64,000 nt of DNA. Origin: Cinclus cinclus. Taxonomy: Eukaryota > Chordata > Aves > Passeriformes > Cinclidae. Shown in pieces: positions 24,801-41,000 of this stretch (position 1 is its first letter; every line of letters starts with the position of its first letter). Below the pieces are notes generated by a model, which saw only the letters and a list, made by a program, of their open reading frames with translations, was not told where the DNA came from and made no database searches. Made by a program: the position numbers and the translations under genes. The DNA lies in the NCBI RefSeq assembly GCF_963662255.1, contig NC_085051.1, forward strand, positions 56,397,101-56,461,100, given 5' to 3'.

Positions 24801-27800
24801 CAGAAATTCTGAGCCCATTGATGTTGTATGTTCACCCTTACACTGTGTATCTGTGTGTATGTGCATATATACAGATAAATATATAGATATATTTATATTT
24901 ATGAGTATCTAAACCAAACCAGCACATAGATTTATACAGCACAAACTTCTGCACTGGCATGTACATAAAAAAAAAAAGAACCTAGGAGCAGAGAGCTAGA
25001 AGCATCTTTTCCTACAGTGCAGTACTTTGAAGGTGTGTGTACAAATTTTCCATTATATTTTAACAAGACAGGCAATTTAGGTGGTGTTCCCAGTGTGCAA
25101 GTGATGTTTTGGCATCCTGCCTCCAGCAACATTGCTATCCTGAGTTCATCTTAATGTGACAAGAACTTGGTGTCCCACTAAAAAAATATTCTTTTAAAAG
25201 TATTAAAGATAGGGGGAAAAAAATCAAGAGAAAAAACCCTTGTGGCTCAAGCCCAGCATGGAGCTGTAAAGTCATTTCACACAGGAATACTGACAGCTGC
25301 CAACTTTGCTCAGGGAACTTTTTAATTTTTTTTTTTTTTGACATGATCCATTTGGTTCCTGTGCTGCAGTTCAGTAGGGCTGGAGACCTTTTGTGTCTTG
25401 TGCTTGTTATTGGTGACAGTTTTGACACACTGAGGCACAGTGAGGAAGGCACAGGATAGTTTTGATCCCTGGGTCTTAGTTCTGGACAGTAACAAGAGTA
25501 AGGATAGCACTCTGGGAATATTTTTTGATGGAGAAAGGAAAGAGAAAGATTTATGTGATAGGTGGATGACTGTCTGACAGACACAATTCAACTTCTTCTG
25601 AAATACTGGAGATATTTGCAGGGAAATGAGGCAGTGTTGGAGATAATAATCAAAACAGAGAAAATGATAACTAAGGATGGAGCAAAGTGTGCTAGAGGCA
25701 TTGAAGTTATTGGAATTCATGGAGACCATAATTCTCATGAACTTTGGTTAACTTCTGCTTCTCTACTTTCCTTCTGCACCCACTGTAATTCCTTTAGGGC
25801 TTGTGTTTTCATTACCATTTACCTTTGCACAGGACTTTGTGAAGTGTGTGAAATGCTAGACGTGCCATTTGGCAAGGCAGTGATGGGTTTCTGAAGAAAC
25901 AGGAATGATAAAGCATTATTATAAGAAATGGTTTCACTCATTTCACTAGTTAATTCTTATCTGTCTTTGTGTCATACTGTTCTGATAAATGGAAAGACAA
26001 ATATGCCTGCCTCAACAGTCACTATCAAAAGTTGTGACCTATTAAACCCAACTTCACTGCATATGAAATGTGTAAAAGAAGCTCCGAGCAGCCTCTTACT
26101 TCAGAGCTCTTAGAAAAAAATAATTCTAGAATTAAGGCCTTTTCACTGCAAAATAAGGATTTTTCCAGCAAAGGGATGCCTTTACCTTTCAGTTAACACA
26201 GGGTACTGCTGTTTGCCCTGCTGCCTGATGTGCTGTAATTGCCACCATTTTTCAGGCTGTGCCTCCCCATGTGTTGCTTAACACCCTTGACTAATGTGAT
26301 GAGGAAGAAGCAAATCCCAAGACCTGTAAATCTTTCCGATGGAAAGAAAGGCAGGAAATTCAATCCAAATACCAACAGGAGCCCCCTGAGCCTGGGCAGG
26401 GCTCTCTTGCTGATGGCTGGCACTTGGAGCTTTGAAGTATTTTCCATTAGCTGAGTGTGCTTATGGAAAAGAAAAAAAAAGCTCCCAAGTCCACCATTAA
26501 AAAAAATAGTGACCAACGGTACAAGTGTAGTTGAAAGCCTTCATTTAAATTAGAATTTATGCATAAAGAATGCCAAATGCCCAACTGTCTCCAAAGCTGC
26601 TGTCCCTATCTTCTGTGCAAGGGGAAGAACAGTGAGTGTGAGTTCCTACAGTTTACGATTGATAATCATCTAATTTAGATAACCATTTAGTTCTTGTCAA
26701 GCAAATATCAGTGTTAATAGGGTTTTTACAGGCCTATCTTTATTATCACCATTCTCTTAATTTAGGATTTACATTACTGTAGTATCAGGAAGCTGCTGGT
26801 CCAGGAAAGCTGCGGGGATAATTGGAGGAAAGTATTTTTGAATGCTTTGGAGGATTTTGGAAGAAAAAAATGTAAAAGTTAGTGTGTTCTGCTGTTGGCA
26901 TCTTCCTGTAAATGGGGAAAAACAGTGATTGAGCGCTGATGTAAAACACTGCTGGATGGGGGAGAGTATTGTAGCAGCAAAATATTTAGTGGGGCCAAGG
27001 ATTCAGGATCAAGGTTGGCCTTTTGAAGAGTGCAAAACCACAGGGCTGTGCTGGTGCTTTCACTGACACAGCTGGCAGCCAGGAGTGTCCTTGAGGGGGA
27101 GAGGTGGGAGGCTGGGGCTGGCATCAGGGAAGTGCTATAAAACAGTGATGCGGGAGGGGGCTTAGGAGGACTATTTCCTCCCAAGTAGTAACTTGGTTGA
27201 AATGTGTTGGTGGATTTGAGGAAAGCTATTTCTGCTAAGAAAGTGGCAGCTTTTTGCTGCTGCAGCATCTCAGCGAGGCTGTTTGCTGCAGGAGGTGGCC
27301 ACTGCCTGGTGTTGCACCAAACATTTTGCAGTTTGAGCAAATGTGTTAAGGTAAGGTGGAAAGAAGTAACAGAAAACTGATTAGCTTCTAAAATCATAAA
27401 TCAGATATTTGGGTACTGGGTTTCTCTCTATCTATATTTAGCAAATTGTAGTGGTTTGACCCTGTCTGGATGCCAGACACCTTGGTGTCTGCAGAGCTGT
27501 TCCTGTCACATATTCTCACCCTTTTCTTCTCTGGCTGCAGTTACATCTGCACAATACCTTTTTTATCTCTTATTATTATTAAATATGATATCACAGAGGT
27601 GTTAGTATCATTTCTAATAGGCACAGCCTTGGCCAGTGGCACATCTGTCCTGGAGCTGCCTGGCATTTGCTCTGCTGGATGTGGAGGAAGCATCCAGCAG
27701 CTTCTCACAAAAGCCACCCCTGTACACAGAAGCTTCTCAGTCCTAAAATTAGGCTGTGCAAACCCAGTACAAAAATGGATATTGGAGTTTTTATCTAATC

Positions 27801-27934
27801 TCTCCTGACTGATAGAACTTTAATAATACATATCTGAAAAATCTCGCAGGAATTCCCAAATTCAAAAATTAGTTAAAGAAGTCACAGCTAGCCTCAACAT
27901 GCAGAAATGAAAATCTATATTTTTCCAGGATCAC
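21831..27934. other. KCNH5 intron, mostly unique sequence
   Basis: No gene recognised in 6.1 kb. It holds a short AAAT/AAAC microsatellite (22940-22968), an AT-rich purine/pyrimidine patch (24840-24905) and poly-T or poly-A runs (24966-24977, 25326-25339). The largest open frames are 25135-25584 minus (149 codons) and 26879-27397 minus (172 codons). Neither shows a known domain. The second is proline/serine-rich and GC-richer than its surroundings, and it is discussed as a finding. Confidence 0.45.
22940..22968. repeat. AAAT/AAAC tetranucleotide microsatellite
   Basis: About seven tetramers, taaataaata then aacaaacaaa then taaataaac. Confidence 0.85.
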
Positions 27935-28215
27935 GGCCTCAGTAGAGTTGTTTGATTTGGCAAAGACCTCTATGGTCATTGAGTCCAGCCATTAACCCAG
28001 CACTGCTCAGCCCACCACTGAACCACGTCACCGTGTGCCACATCTGTATGTCTTTTAAATCCCTTCAGGAATGGTGACTCCACCACAGCCCTGAGCAGCC
28101 TGTGCCAGTGCTGGACACTCCTTCAGTGAAGAAATTTTTCCTAATTTCCAATCTAACCCTCCCTTGGCACAACTTGAGGCCATTTCCACTTGCTCTGTCA
28201 CTTGGTGTTTGGGAG
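27935..28215 (-). mobile_element. CR1 LINE 3' fragment, reverse orientation
   Basis: On the minus strand this is a CR1 tail. The + strand shows its reverse complement: 'ggcaaagacctctatggtca' (27959), 'cattaacccagcactgctca' (about 27991), 'ggaatggtgactccaccaca' (about 28069), 'gtgaagaaatttttcctaat' (about 28126) and 'ccatttccacttgctctgtc' (about 28180). It parallels the copy at 1-490 but is shorter, ending before the 'leucine-rich' part. Confidence 0.85.
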
Positions 28216-31377
<3,162 letters not shown>

Positions 31378-31467
31378 TGAGTACCTGAGGTAACAGTTTA
31401 GATAGCAAGAGTTTGTGTCCATTGTGTGTCTTCTTAGAAAGTGGACTGTATAGCAAGCTTTAAATTA

Positions 31468-31533
31468 CTAACAAATTCCTAACTGCATGCTACACCTTTG
31501 CTAACAAATTCTTAACTGCATGCTACGCCTTTA
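31468..31533. repeat. 33-bp tandem duplication
   Basis: The units at 31468-31500 and 31501-31533 both read ctaacaaattc.taactgca and continue tgctac.cctttr. They differ at three positions. The duplication lies 93 bp after the donor of the first KCNH5 exon. Confidence 0.92.
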
Positions 31534-34500
31534 TTGTTTGTGTTGGGGAAAAAAAACAAACTGCTTGTTTTAAAAATGGACTCGTCTTCTGCTTTGAATG
31601 CATGCCTTTATTTTTAATTGTGGTAAATGTTTTCTGCTTTCCAGTCACAGTTTGTCTAAATGCTAAATAATTTTAATGTACTTAACTATTGAAATCAATT
31701 GGAAATTGGTCTTCAAATTAGCCAAAGAACATAATGTGGTGTCTAAAGTACATCTGTATTATCCTGAGAAGTATTGGCATGTGTGCATTGCAATTAAAGG
31801 AGTTTGATTGGCTTGGACCTTTTGCTGATGCCCAGGACGTTGATGTATCCATCAGAATAATTAGTATAAGATGTAAGGGCTGTAGAGATTGATCTCCTTC
31901 AGCTCAAATCTCTGGACTGGCACTTCAGGCCTTTGGCAGGTAGGTACAGAGAATGTGATACCCTTGGCATCTATGCCAGGGTGGCAGTCCTACAGGACTT
32001 CAGCCCTCAGAAGGATCTGAGGTCATTTGGGTTTCTTCAAAAGCTGATTTAAGAAGGTCATCTTTGAAGAGTGATTCATCGTGTGCCAGGGCTGACCTCA
32101 TGTCTTGTCCTCAAGAACTCTCCTACTGCATTGCATGTGCAGTGAGTCTGTCCAGCCTTGGATATTTTGGAGAGCTGAAGGCAGATGAAGGTAGGGTTCC
32201 ACCTGCAATGCCTTGAACACAAGGCAAGATAAAAGAGTTTTAGGTACAGATTTTTGTTCAGTGAGGATCAGCAATGCTCCTGTGGCTCCTGTGGACCTGG
32301 TACACGTCAGCTTAGGTTAGGCATTCAAGTTCCAGTATCCATGATTTCCCTCCTAAGAACTTAAAGGACAAGGGTCCAAAGGAGTTAAGGAAGAGTCATG
32401 ACAGATGACTCTTGAAACGTGCTTGCAGAGCTTTAAAGTTCTTTCTTCAGTTGAATCTCTGGTGCAATATGGGAGAGTGATGCAGATTATTCAGGTGTGC
32501 CAGGATGAAGTCTCCGCACTGAAAAATTTAGTCTTACATCATGCTGATGCAACACCAGTTCTTTTATTTATCATCTGCTGTGAAATTCAGTTTACCACCA
32601 CAAATACAGCTACTTTAAGTAGCAAAAATCCTTATTTCTTGTGCTTCAGTATGCCACGTTCTTTAATATGTTAACTTCTTGTACACTAATACCCTAACTT
32701 CCTAATCCTGATTCACACGTGTTAGAAGTGAGCTTTTCTGTTCTAAACTACTGTAAATGCATTCAGTCCTGTTGTCTAAACTTCAAACTACATGAAAATT
32801 CAACTCCCATTTGCATTTATCTTCTTGCAGTTAAGCCTAAGTCCTGTGTTACCCCACTGCAGTTTCATTGGATTTCAATGATGCTTTGCAGTTAATTAGG
32901 AGAACCTATGCTTTAATTACTGAAATTTCCTACCATAGTTTCCGCATGTCCGGTTTTATAGATGATAAAAACGTAGTTAGAGCCATAATCTCTGACTTAT
33001 GGCAAGCATTGTTCTCTGGTCTGTAAGATGGAGTGGCTGCTTAGCTAGATAATTAATTTACCTGTAAAATCTGTGAATTAGGTTTTTAACAGTTTTCCTT
33101 TGGTGAAGACTTGCCTAAACGTAGGCCTGGGTGCAAACCCAATTTAAAGCAGTGGAAGTATTTCAGGAACCTCTGCATCTGAACATCAGTAGTTGGAGCT
33201 AATCGAGCTTCCCAGACAAGCCCATGGTACAGAAGAACAGAGACAAGAGAAACAATAGAACTTGAGCACCAGATAGAATATTTTGGTATTTTGCGTCCTT
33301 TGCAACTTGCAAGTCTGCAAAAACAACAGCTCCAGTGGCCTGTAGATCCTGCACAGAGCGTCCCAGGGTCTGTATGAGGGCGAGGATCAGGCAGTTTGCT
33401 TTCTGCTGCAAAAAAACCTTTAGCAGAAAATTGGAAAGCCGTGTCGCAGCCAGCCTTACATTTATTTCCACTCAGGAAGGTGTTACGATGTTCTTCACCC
33501 AACCAAGTGAGAAACCATTGTAAATTCCAGCTGAAAATTCATAGAAACAGTGGTGCAGTCCTAGAGATTGTTCATCTAGGATGGGTGGTTTCTCTTGCCT
33601 CAGGTCCTCCTTTAATCCTTCAAGCCTTGCTGTAAGAAGCTCTGCACTTAAATTGCATCCATCTTCACCAAGCCTAGAGCAGCCAGAGGATGGGAGCAGA
33701 GGGACCCCCAAGGTACCCAGTGTCATGTCAGATTTATGTTTGTGGGTACAGAGGGGATAATGGGATGCACTGCACCTGCAGCTGAGCTGCGGAGTCCAGA
33801 CAGCGCTCCAGCTTGGAAGAGAGAATTATTGTTCCAGGTCTTGGATTGCTTCTCTGCACTGCTTTGTCTGACAGCCTGGACCTGACCTTAGAGGTCTCTG
33901 CCACTTTCATTTTCAAAGCTCCAGTAATGACATTCTGAGCAGACTGTTGTGAGGATATATTTGCATCACATGATTTCCCATTTTCCTTTATTTTTACAAA
34001 CTTTTCATTAAGCTTCTTATTATCCTGCAAAACACACGTGTGCTCGTGAAACAGGATAATTACTGAGGAATATCAGCTTTTCTTTTCCATCAGACAGATC
34101 AGACAGTTTCCATCATCCAAAGACGTTTTTCAACCAAATATACTCTATTACATCCTAAATTGTTCCAAATATATCTCCATTGTCACACTGGAGTGTGCTT
34201 TGCAACATCATTTGCCCCAAATTTGTAAAACTTTTCATTCAGTCACTCAGCATGTTGAAATGGCTTTGTTTTGAAACCCAAATTTAAAGAACAAGAAGGA
34301 AGAATAAGATTTTTATATGAGTATTACAGTAGGTTTCTATGGTAGTGAATGATCCTAGCATTGATGGAGCAAGAATTAGCATGTGTTTCTTTGATAACTT
34401 AAGATTTTAAATGAATATACTTGAGATCAATATACAAATTAAAAGCTTGATTGAAATTACTACCACTTCACATGTGTTGGTTTTGTTGCCTCAAATATTT

Positions 34501-35115
34501 ATCCGTGAATGACACATTTGGTGTGTAATCCCAAAGAAGATCATGACCAAAACTGATGAATCCTTGCATGAGAACTGGAGGCAAAGTGGAAGAGGTTAAG
34601 TGAAGATCTAGTCCTTGCTGCCCCTGCAGCAGGATGTCCTGAAAAGAATTTAAAACCTCAGTGTGTTTTCCTTGTTTGTGGAAGAGGACTTGGTCTTCCA
34701 CACTGAAAAGTAACGGTGCTTTAAGCTCAGAATTTTGGCTTCCCTTATCTCCTTGGGAATAGCTCATCTTCAAATCCTGCCTTCTGACCACATTGCTTCA
34801 GCCCATCTCTGAGTGCTCACAAACAAGGAATTAATAATGACACTAAAAGCATTAGCATATTTATTATTATTACCTAAGGGGAAGCAAGTGGCCTCTGATC
34901 CATAATCTTAAATCACTTAAACATGAGAGCCCTCCTCTGACAGCTGGGATGAGATATGGGATACATGGACACTTATCTCCTGGTGTAACAGTGGCTCAAA
35001 CAAGATGGGATTTTTTGGGGTTACTCATCCAATAATGAGCAGGATTAAAAACATGTCAAAACTGAGAAGCCTTTATGCATTAATCAGCATCTCTTATCCA
35101 TCAGAACCTGGGTTC

Positions 35116-35138
35116 TTTTTTTTTTTTTTTTTTTTTTT
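35116..35138. repeat. T23 homopolymer
   Basis: Twenty-three consecutive T. I looked on the minus strand for a retrocopy or SINE body ahead of this poly-A and saw neither a polyadenylation signal at the expected distance nor a recognisable sequence. Confidence 0.9.
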
Positions 35139-37949
35139 GTGAGAGGTAAAAAAGAGGTAGTACTTTCTGTGTATGTGACCATTTTTAAGTAGATTTAAAA
35201 AATCTTTGCAGTAATAATTTGATATATGAAACACACTGAATTAAAATATCTTAGTTTTTATTAAAATATCCAGTCAGCAAATGAGAAATTTATAGATACT
35301 AGCTCTTCTGTAAGAAAATAGGTCATTATGCAGGAAAGCAGAACAACCATTAAGTAACATGCAGATGTCTCAAGGTCTTATCTAATGATAACACTCTGAA
35401 ATGTCTGTAAAACCCAAAGATTTTCTCATCTTGACCTCTGTGCTGTTGTATGGCTAACAATTTGCTCAAAAAAGCAATTAAATAAATGTCTGTCATGTTT
35501 TAACAGTGGTTTCCTTCAGAAAAGCCATAGGTTGAACAAGAAAAAAAGTCATCTTACTTAGTTTCAACCTGAACATCAATGGAAATTGGGATAATGAGAG
35601 GCAATTCCACATTGCACTTACTAAAATGGAAATCACAGGAACATAACCCAGTGATAGAATTATTCACTTCTGACCCACTAAGCTTTCATAAAAGAGATGG
35701 ATTTATGGTAAATAGACACAGGTTGTAACTTCATTAAACATTGATCTACATGAGGACAGTGCAGCTTATTCATGCTTGCTGTAAATAGGAGCTTCAAGAG
35801 CTGTAGAAATAATTTGGGATACCCTGAGATAAATAGAAGAATAAGGCTGCCATTACTGCCATGTCCCATCACAATGAGGTGTCTATAAGTGCTGGCTGGA
35901 TTTCCTTATGGATGGCCAGGAGTAGAAGGCTGCCAAGCTTTGTGGCCAAAGAGAACTTCCATGACATTTGCTGCGACAGCTGCACACAGCTCCCTGCTGG
36001 AAAAGATGGGTAAAAATGTTTGGACAAGTGGTTTTTTTTCGTTGTAGAGGCTGTAGAGGTTGCAGGTCATTCCTTTCAGGTGGGGATGAGTGAACAAGGA
36101 GTCATGCCTCACTCACAGAGCTGAGCTAGGAGCAGGTGCAGTTGGAATCCATGGATCTCTGGAGAGCAGGATGCAGGAGAGATGCTGGAGATCTCACCGT
36201 CCTTCCCAGGGGTCCATGAGCAGGGGCTTGCACCAGTGGGGCTTTCTGTTTCCTCTTTATGGATTGGTTGCCCTCTGCAGGAACAGGAAAGAGTACTCAC
36301 AGTTATCTCTGCCTTTTGGATGTAATATTTTGGGATTAATACAGAATAAATGGTGAACTTGTCATGCTTGAGGAGATGCCAGGGCTATGGAGCAGCTCAC
36401 GAGCTTAATTCCTGGAGGAATAAGTGCCTGAGTAGATGGGCTGGGCAATTTCCTGAGCACTGCCAGCAAAGGGATGGAGCAGATAAAGGGGATGTCAGAT
36501 CCAGACCACGTCTCAGGGAAGGTCTTGTCCACATCTGTTTTCTTCCTTCATTTCATCAAGTATCTTTATCTAATGCTGCATGTGAGAAAACAAAGCCTCC
36601 TCCAGAAGAAGCACAAAATAAAATAGTGCACTGAACAATTCCATTCTTCCAAGGGTGACCTTAAGTGCCAGAAACTGTTGTGACTTGAGAAATTCTTTGA
36701 TGTATGACACATTCTTTCCGATGTTTCTTTGTCTTGTTTTATCTGAAAAGCTCTTTTTAAGGATAGATTTCCCAGTAGTGAAATCCTTGCCCCATTACAA
36801 GGCTGTGCAATAATTTTGCTTACTTGTTGATATGACAACAAAACTGAAAACAATAAAACCTTTAAATGTGCAGCCTTTAGGTAACCTGATATCTACAACT
36901 TGGGGTCATTCATGGATGTTATTACTCTGCCATGTTTCAGTGCCTTAGACAGACCAGTAGCCTCTGAGCTGGTGAACCACTTGATTCCTTAAAAGACTTG
37001 CTGCTGCTTCTCATCTTGCCCTGATTTTCAAACCCTTAAGCAGATTCTATCTGCATTGACAAAACTGAATTTAATGGACTCTACAGCGAATCTCTAGGGA
37101 ATTTTAAAAATATCTGTAACAGGTTACTTGGTTAAAAAAACAAGTTTATTTTAGTTACGATACCACTAAATCTATCAATTTAATCGCTAGTTCAGCTCAA
37201 ATATTATTAATAACAAAACAAGCCAAACTCTACTTAGATGTGATTTTCAGATTTCAATTTCAAAGCGTTTAAATCCAAGTGACCTTGGATCTTACTGCAA
37301 TTAAAACAGAGCACACTATTGCTGCTGACATTCAGTTCTTAGTGCCAAGATACTCAGTAAGTTATTCAAGACCACCCTAATCCATGCAGGGTTAATTACT
37401 GCCCAGCTCCATACATCATCTTTGAGATCCTTACAAAATTACCTGTTTATTACAGAAAAATGCTGTGATTTGCCAATCAGCTGTTTTCTTGCCTTTGTCT
37501 CTTTGGCCTCTATCCAGTGCCAAATGTAACACTTTTTGCCAGGCCTGAAAAAGAATTCCATACTCAAATGAGCCAAATCTTTCTAAAAATCTGAGTAACT
37601 TGGTCAGCTGCCTAGTGAGTATTGTGGGGTTTTTGATCTTGATTCTGACTGCTGAATATGTCTGAAAACTCAGAGTGGCCTTTCTCCACAAAATAAAAAG
37701 ACCTATATATGGCCTCCAATGGGTTTGAGGAATTTATTTTCTTTATTTTCAAAGGTGGCATTTTTAGTGTCTCTGATATTTGTTGCAGTTGCACATTTAA
37801 GAAACAGTCCTAGTTATTACACCACAGGATGTCAAAGCTCTTGGCTTGGTTATCAGTCAATGTGGTCTCTACCTACAACCCCCAAAATTGTGGGAATCCT
37901 GTGTGCTGAAAGAAGATTGATAAATGTTCATGATTCACTGGCTTCTGCC

Positions 37950-38000
37950 ATTTTATTTTATTTTATTTTATTTTATTTTATTTTATTTTATTTTATTTTT
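37950..38000. repeat. (TTTTA)n pentanucleotide microsatellite
   Basis: About ten perfect copies of TTTTA, ending in a T run. Confidence 0.95.
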
Positions 38001-40370
38001 TTACAAGTCTTCACAGATTCTGTAATACCTGCTATGCCATCCCGTAGTGTTTTCCAGCTGGGGAAGATATTTTAACAAATACTTAAACCTGTAAATCCAT
38101 CCTAAAAGATATTGTTTGGATGCACTCTTAATGTGTGCAGTTTTTGTTTTGATTCATTTGCTTTTGTTTGAATATTTTATAATCTCTGCTCCCTGTAGAA
38201 CTCTTTGAGCTGTTCAGGAAGCTTATCTTGAACTGCCTGCACATGCTGAGGAAATGGATGAGAGAGTTAAAAAATCAGATGGAACCTCCAGGGGAGTTTA
38301 ATTCCCCACCCCTACAGATCTCAAGTTGAAAAGATTGTGAGATGTTTTGTGCCAATTCCTGGTGGTATTCCAGAGCTGGTTCCTGCCTTTCCCCATGTCT
38401 AGCAGCAACCACAAGCCATTCTCTCACTGTCAGCATTTTCCATGTGAGAAGAACAAGTGATGGTGATGCTGTTGAGTCTTTGCTCTGGGAGTTGTGCTGG
38501 GGTCTGTATCAGCTGGGTGCCAGTGGTGGTGGCAGAGCTCAGCAATTGTCTTACTCTGACTTTGAGGAGATTCACTTTCCTGTGCAAAGAGGGAAAATGA
38601 TAAATGTTCTGTGCTTTCCTTTCTCCTCCCTCATCTCTGTGGTGGCTCAGGTCTTTGTGAATACCTGTGTGCTGTTCAGGGAGCCTTGTTTCTTTCCTTG
38701 GTGAAGCCAACAAAGATTCTCCTTGGGGTAGAATTCAGCTTTTTCTGATTTTGCACTGATACATAGCAAGTTCTGTTCTTTCATGCTTCCTGGACATGTA
38801 GGGGAGAGCTGGCTGCAGAGTCTGTGGCTGCAGATTTATTACAGAGCAAATTCTGCAGCAGCACAAGCACCTGCCCCCTCCAAGTGCTCCAAACCCCTCA
38901 CTTAGCAAAGCATTGCTATCAGCGACCTGAATACCCTGCCTGCCTTACAAACTGCGTGTTTCACTGCAAAAGGCCATGGAATCTCCAAGGAAATCTCCTC
39001 TTAAGAAATTTGTCTGGGTGGTTTTTTCTGCGCTGCTGAAAAAACGCACAGGGCAGAACCAATGTCCCAGCTGAGCTTTGGTTCTGTTTCCAGGGTGTGT
39101 TGGAGGCATTTTTTTCACAGTGAAAAGATTCACTGAGCATTGCAGGATGTCCTTTCCCTTAACCTGTTTTTTTTCTTTGCATGCTCATGTGTACATCTGT
39201 GCACACTATAGACACAAGGACAGCCATGGTTATATTAGTTTGTATTTCTTTGGTTGCATGTTGCCTTAAAAATGTTGATACTTCAGTGAGAACAATTCAC
39301 AATAAGAATGTCCAAAGTCTTGTACTATCAGTAAGGGGTCGTTTTCAGGCGAATATTCGTCTGAATTTGAAGTGCTCAGTTGAAGAGCATGAAGTAAACA
39401 CATAGCTGAATGTTGCAATTGTCTATCTTTGCTCTCTTTTTTCCCTACCTATATTTACATGTATCTATAGCAGTCAACAATGCCTTGCTAAATCTTCTAA
39501 TATTAAACATTTGTTTTACTAGCCATCAGTTTCATTCTCTGTTTTCAATGCCTATGTAGCAGGCAAGAAAACTTAAATTAGGCATATTTATTCCTGGCTA
39601 ACCTTTAGATCATTACTCATTTACTGCTGATACAGTTGATAACTGATATCTCCACATATCTCTGTTCAGTGATTTGTCATTAGGAGAATCATGTTATCAT
39701 GCCATCAGAAAATTCCTGAATTATGCTTTCTGAGATTGTCTTTATACAATGGATTTCTTTTTTGTCTCTTCATATTACAGTGTGTAATGATAGATATGCT
39801 GCTTGTGTCGAAAAAAGATAATTCCTTGAGAATTCACTTTTAATACTCTGTATTTAAGTCTGTATTTGTGAGAAAATGCTATGCTGCTTTGCATCCAAGT
39901 GACTTTTATTCTTGAGGGACACAATTATTTTACATTCCAAACAAAAAAAGGATCCTGGAACATCTCAGAATCTTACAAGAACAACCTCTGCAGCAGTTTA
40001 ACCAGATTTTTCTGCAGCTTGGAAGCTCAAAAGCTAAAATTTGGTAATCAGTCATGTATGAACACAGAAATTTTTCTTAAGAGCAATGTTTGAGAATTCC
40101 TAGCTTGTGGCCTTATTAAGTCAAAAGCACTTAAATTTCTGAAAGCATTAAAGGGACATAAAAAACTTATAACCATGATTCAGACCCAAGAGTAGATAAA
40201 AATGTTAAAAATCATCAGTCATGGTAGAAAAGAAAGCAGAATTTTTATTAAGTTACTATTGAGATGAAGAAAGATGGCATGTTTCTGTTTTATTGTAATA
40301 AAGACAAACTTTCTCTTTGATCCACAGGTAAGGCTAAGGTAAAACAATTACTCTCAAAAGTAATTTTTAT

Positions 40371-40407
40371 TATTTATTTATTTGTTTGTTTGTTTGTTTG
40401 TTTATTT
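40371..40407. repeat. TTTA/TTTG tetranucleotide run
   Basis: Three TTTA-type units are followed by about five TTTG units and a final TTTA. Confidence 0.88.
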
Positions 40408-40839
40408 TTGTGCCCATGTTTCTGCTGGTAAATGGAATGACTCAGGTGAATAGGCATTTGTAAAATTGACATTTGCCCCTACTAAATTATGGAAATGTGA
40501 TACAGAATATGATCTACAATGACTCAGACAAGATACTATTACTAATGCAAATGGTGGCTTCTAGAGAATATGCCTTGTCAAACGTGTTTATTACTATTTT
40601 TTATGATAAAACATATCATACTTATGCAGGGAATTTTTTTGTGTTCTGTACAACATTTTGTTGCAGAAAAATATCATTAACTCAAATTGACTTACTCTGT
40701 GTTAACTAAAATAAAAACTAATTATCTGGTAGCTCTGGGAAGTTGGTTGTAAGCAAGAAAACCTCATGCAGGGGGAAGTTTCCAAAGAGAGCCTGTGCTT
40801 CATAGTGTTAAGCAGACAAAGCATCTTCTATTTCTCTTG

Positions 40840-41000
40840 TTTTTTACAAGACTGAGAGGTGACCTGGCCATAATATACAAACACCTACATGTGGAAGAGA
40901 CTTATGATTATTGCTGGTCTTTTATCTCAACAAGATCATGGATTCTCTGGCTATTGGCTGAAAATTTAAAAAAAAACCATAGAAACAACACATGTTTTGG
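40840..41000 (+). mobile_element. Probable old CR1-type LINE fragment
   Basis: The text 'gactgagaggtgacctggcc' followed by 'ataatatacaaacacctaca' (40851-40890) is the CR1/L3 landmark equivalent to 'gactgagaggggacctaata' plus 'gtctacaaatacct'. After that the similarity decays. Sense orientation. The boundaries are a guess. Confidence 0.45.

Noticed and set aside
25135..25584. 149-codon minus-strand frame with a hydrophobic stretch
   Set aside because: The lysine run is a poly-T tract and the hydrophobic part is T-rich intron. No domain or context.
35100..35300. Poly-T23 as the tail of a minus-strand retrocopy or SINE
   Set aside because: No polyadenylation signal in place and no recognisable body; treated as a homopolymer.
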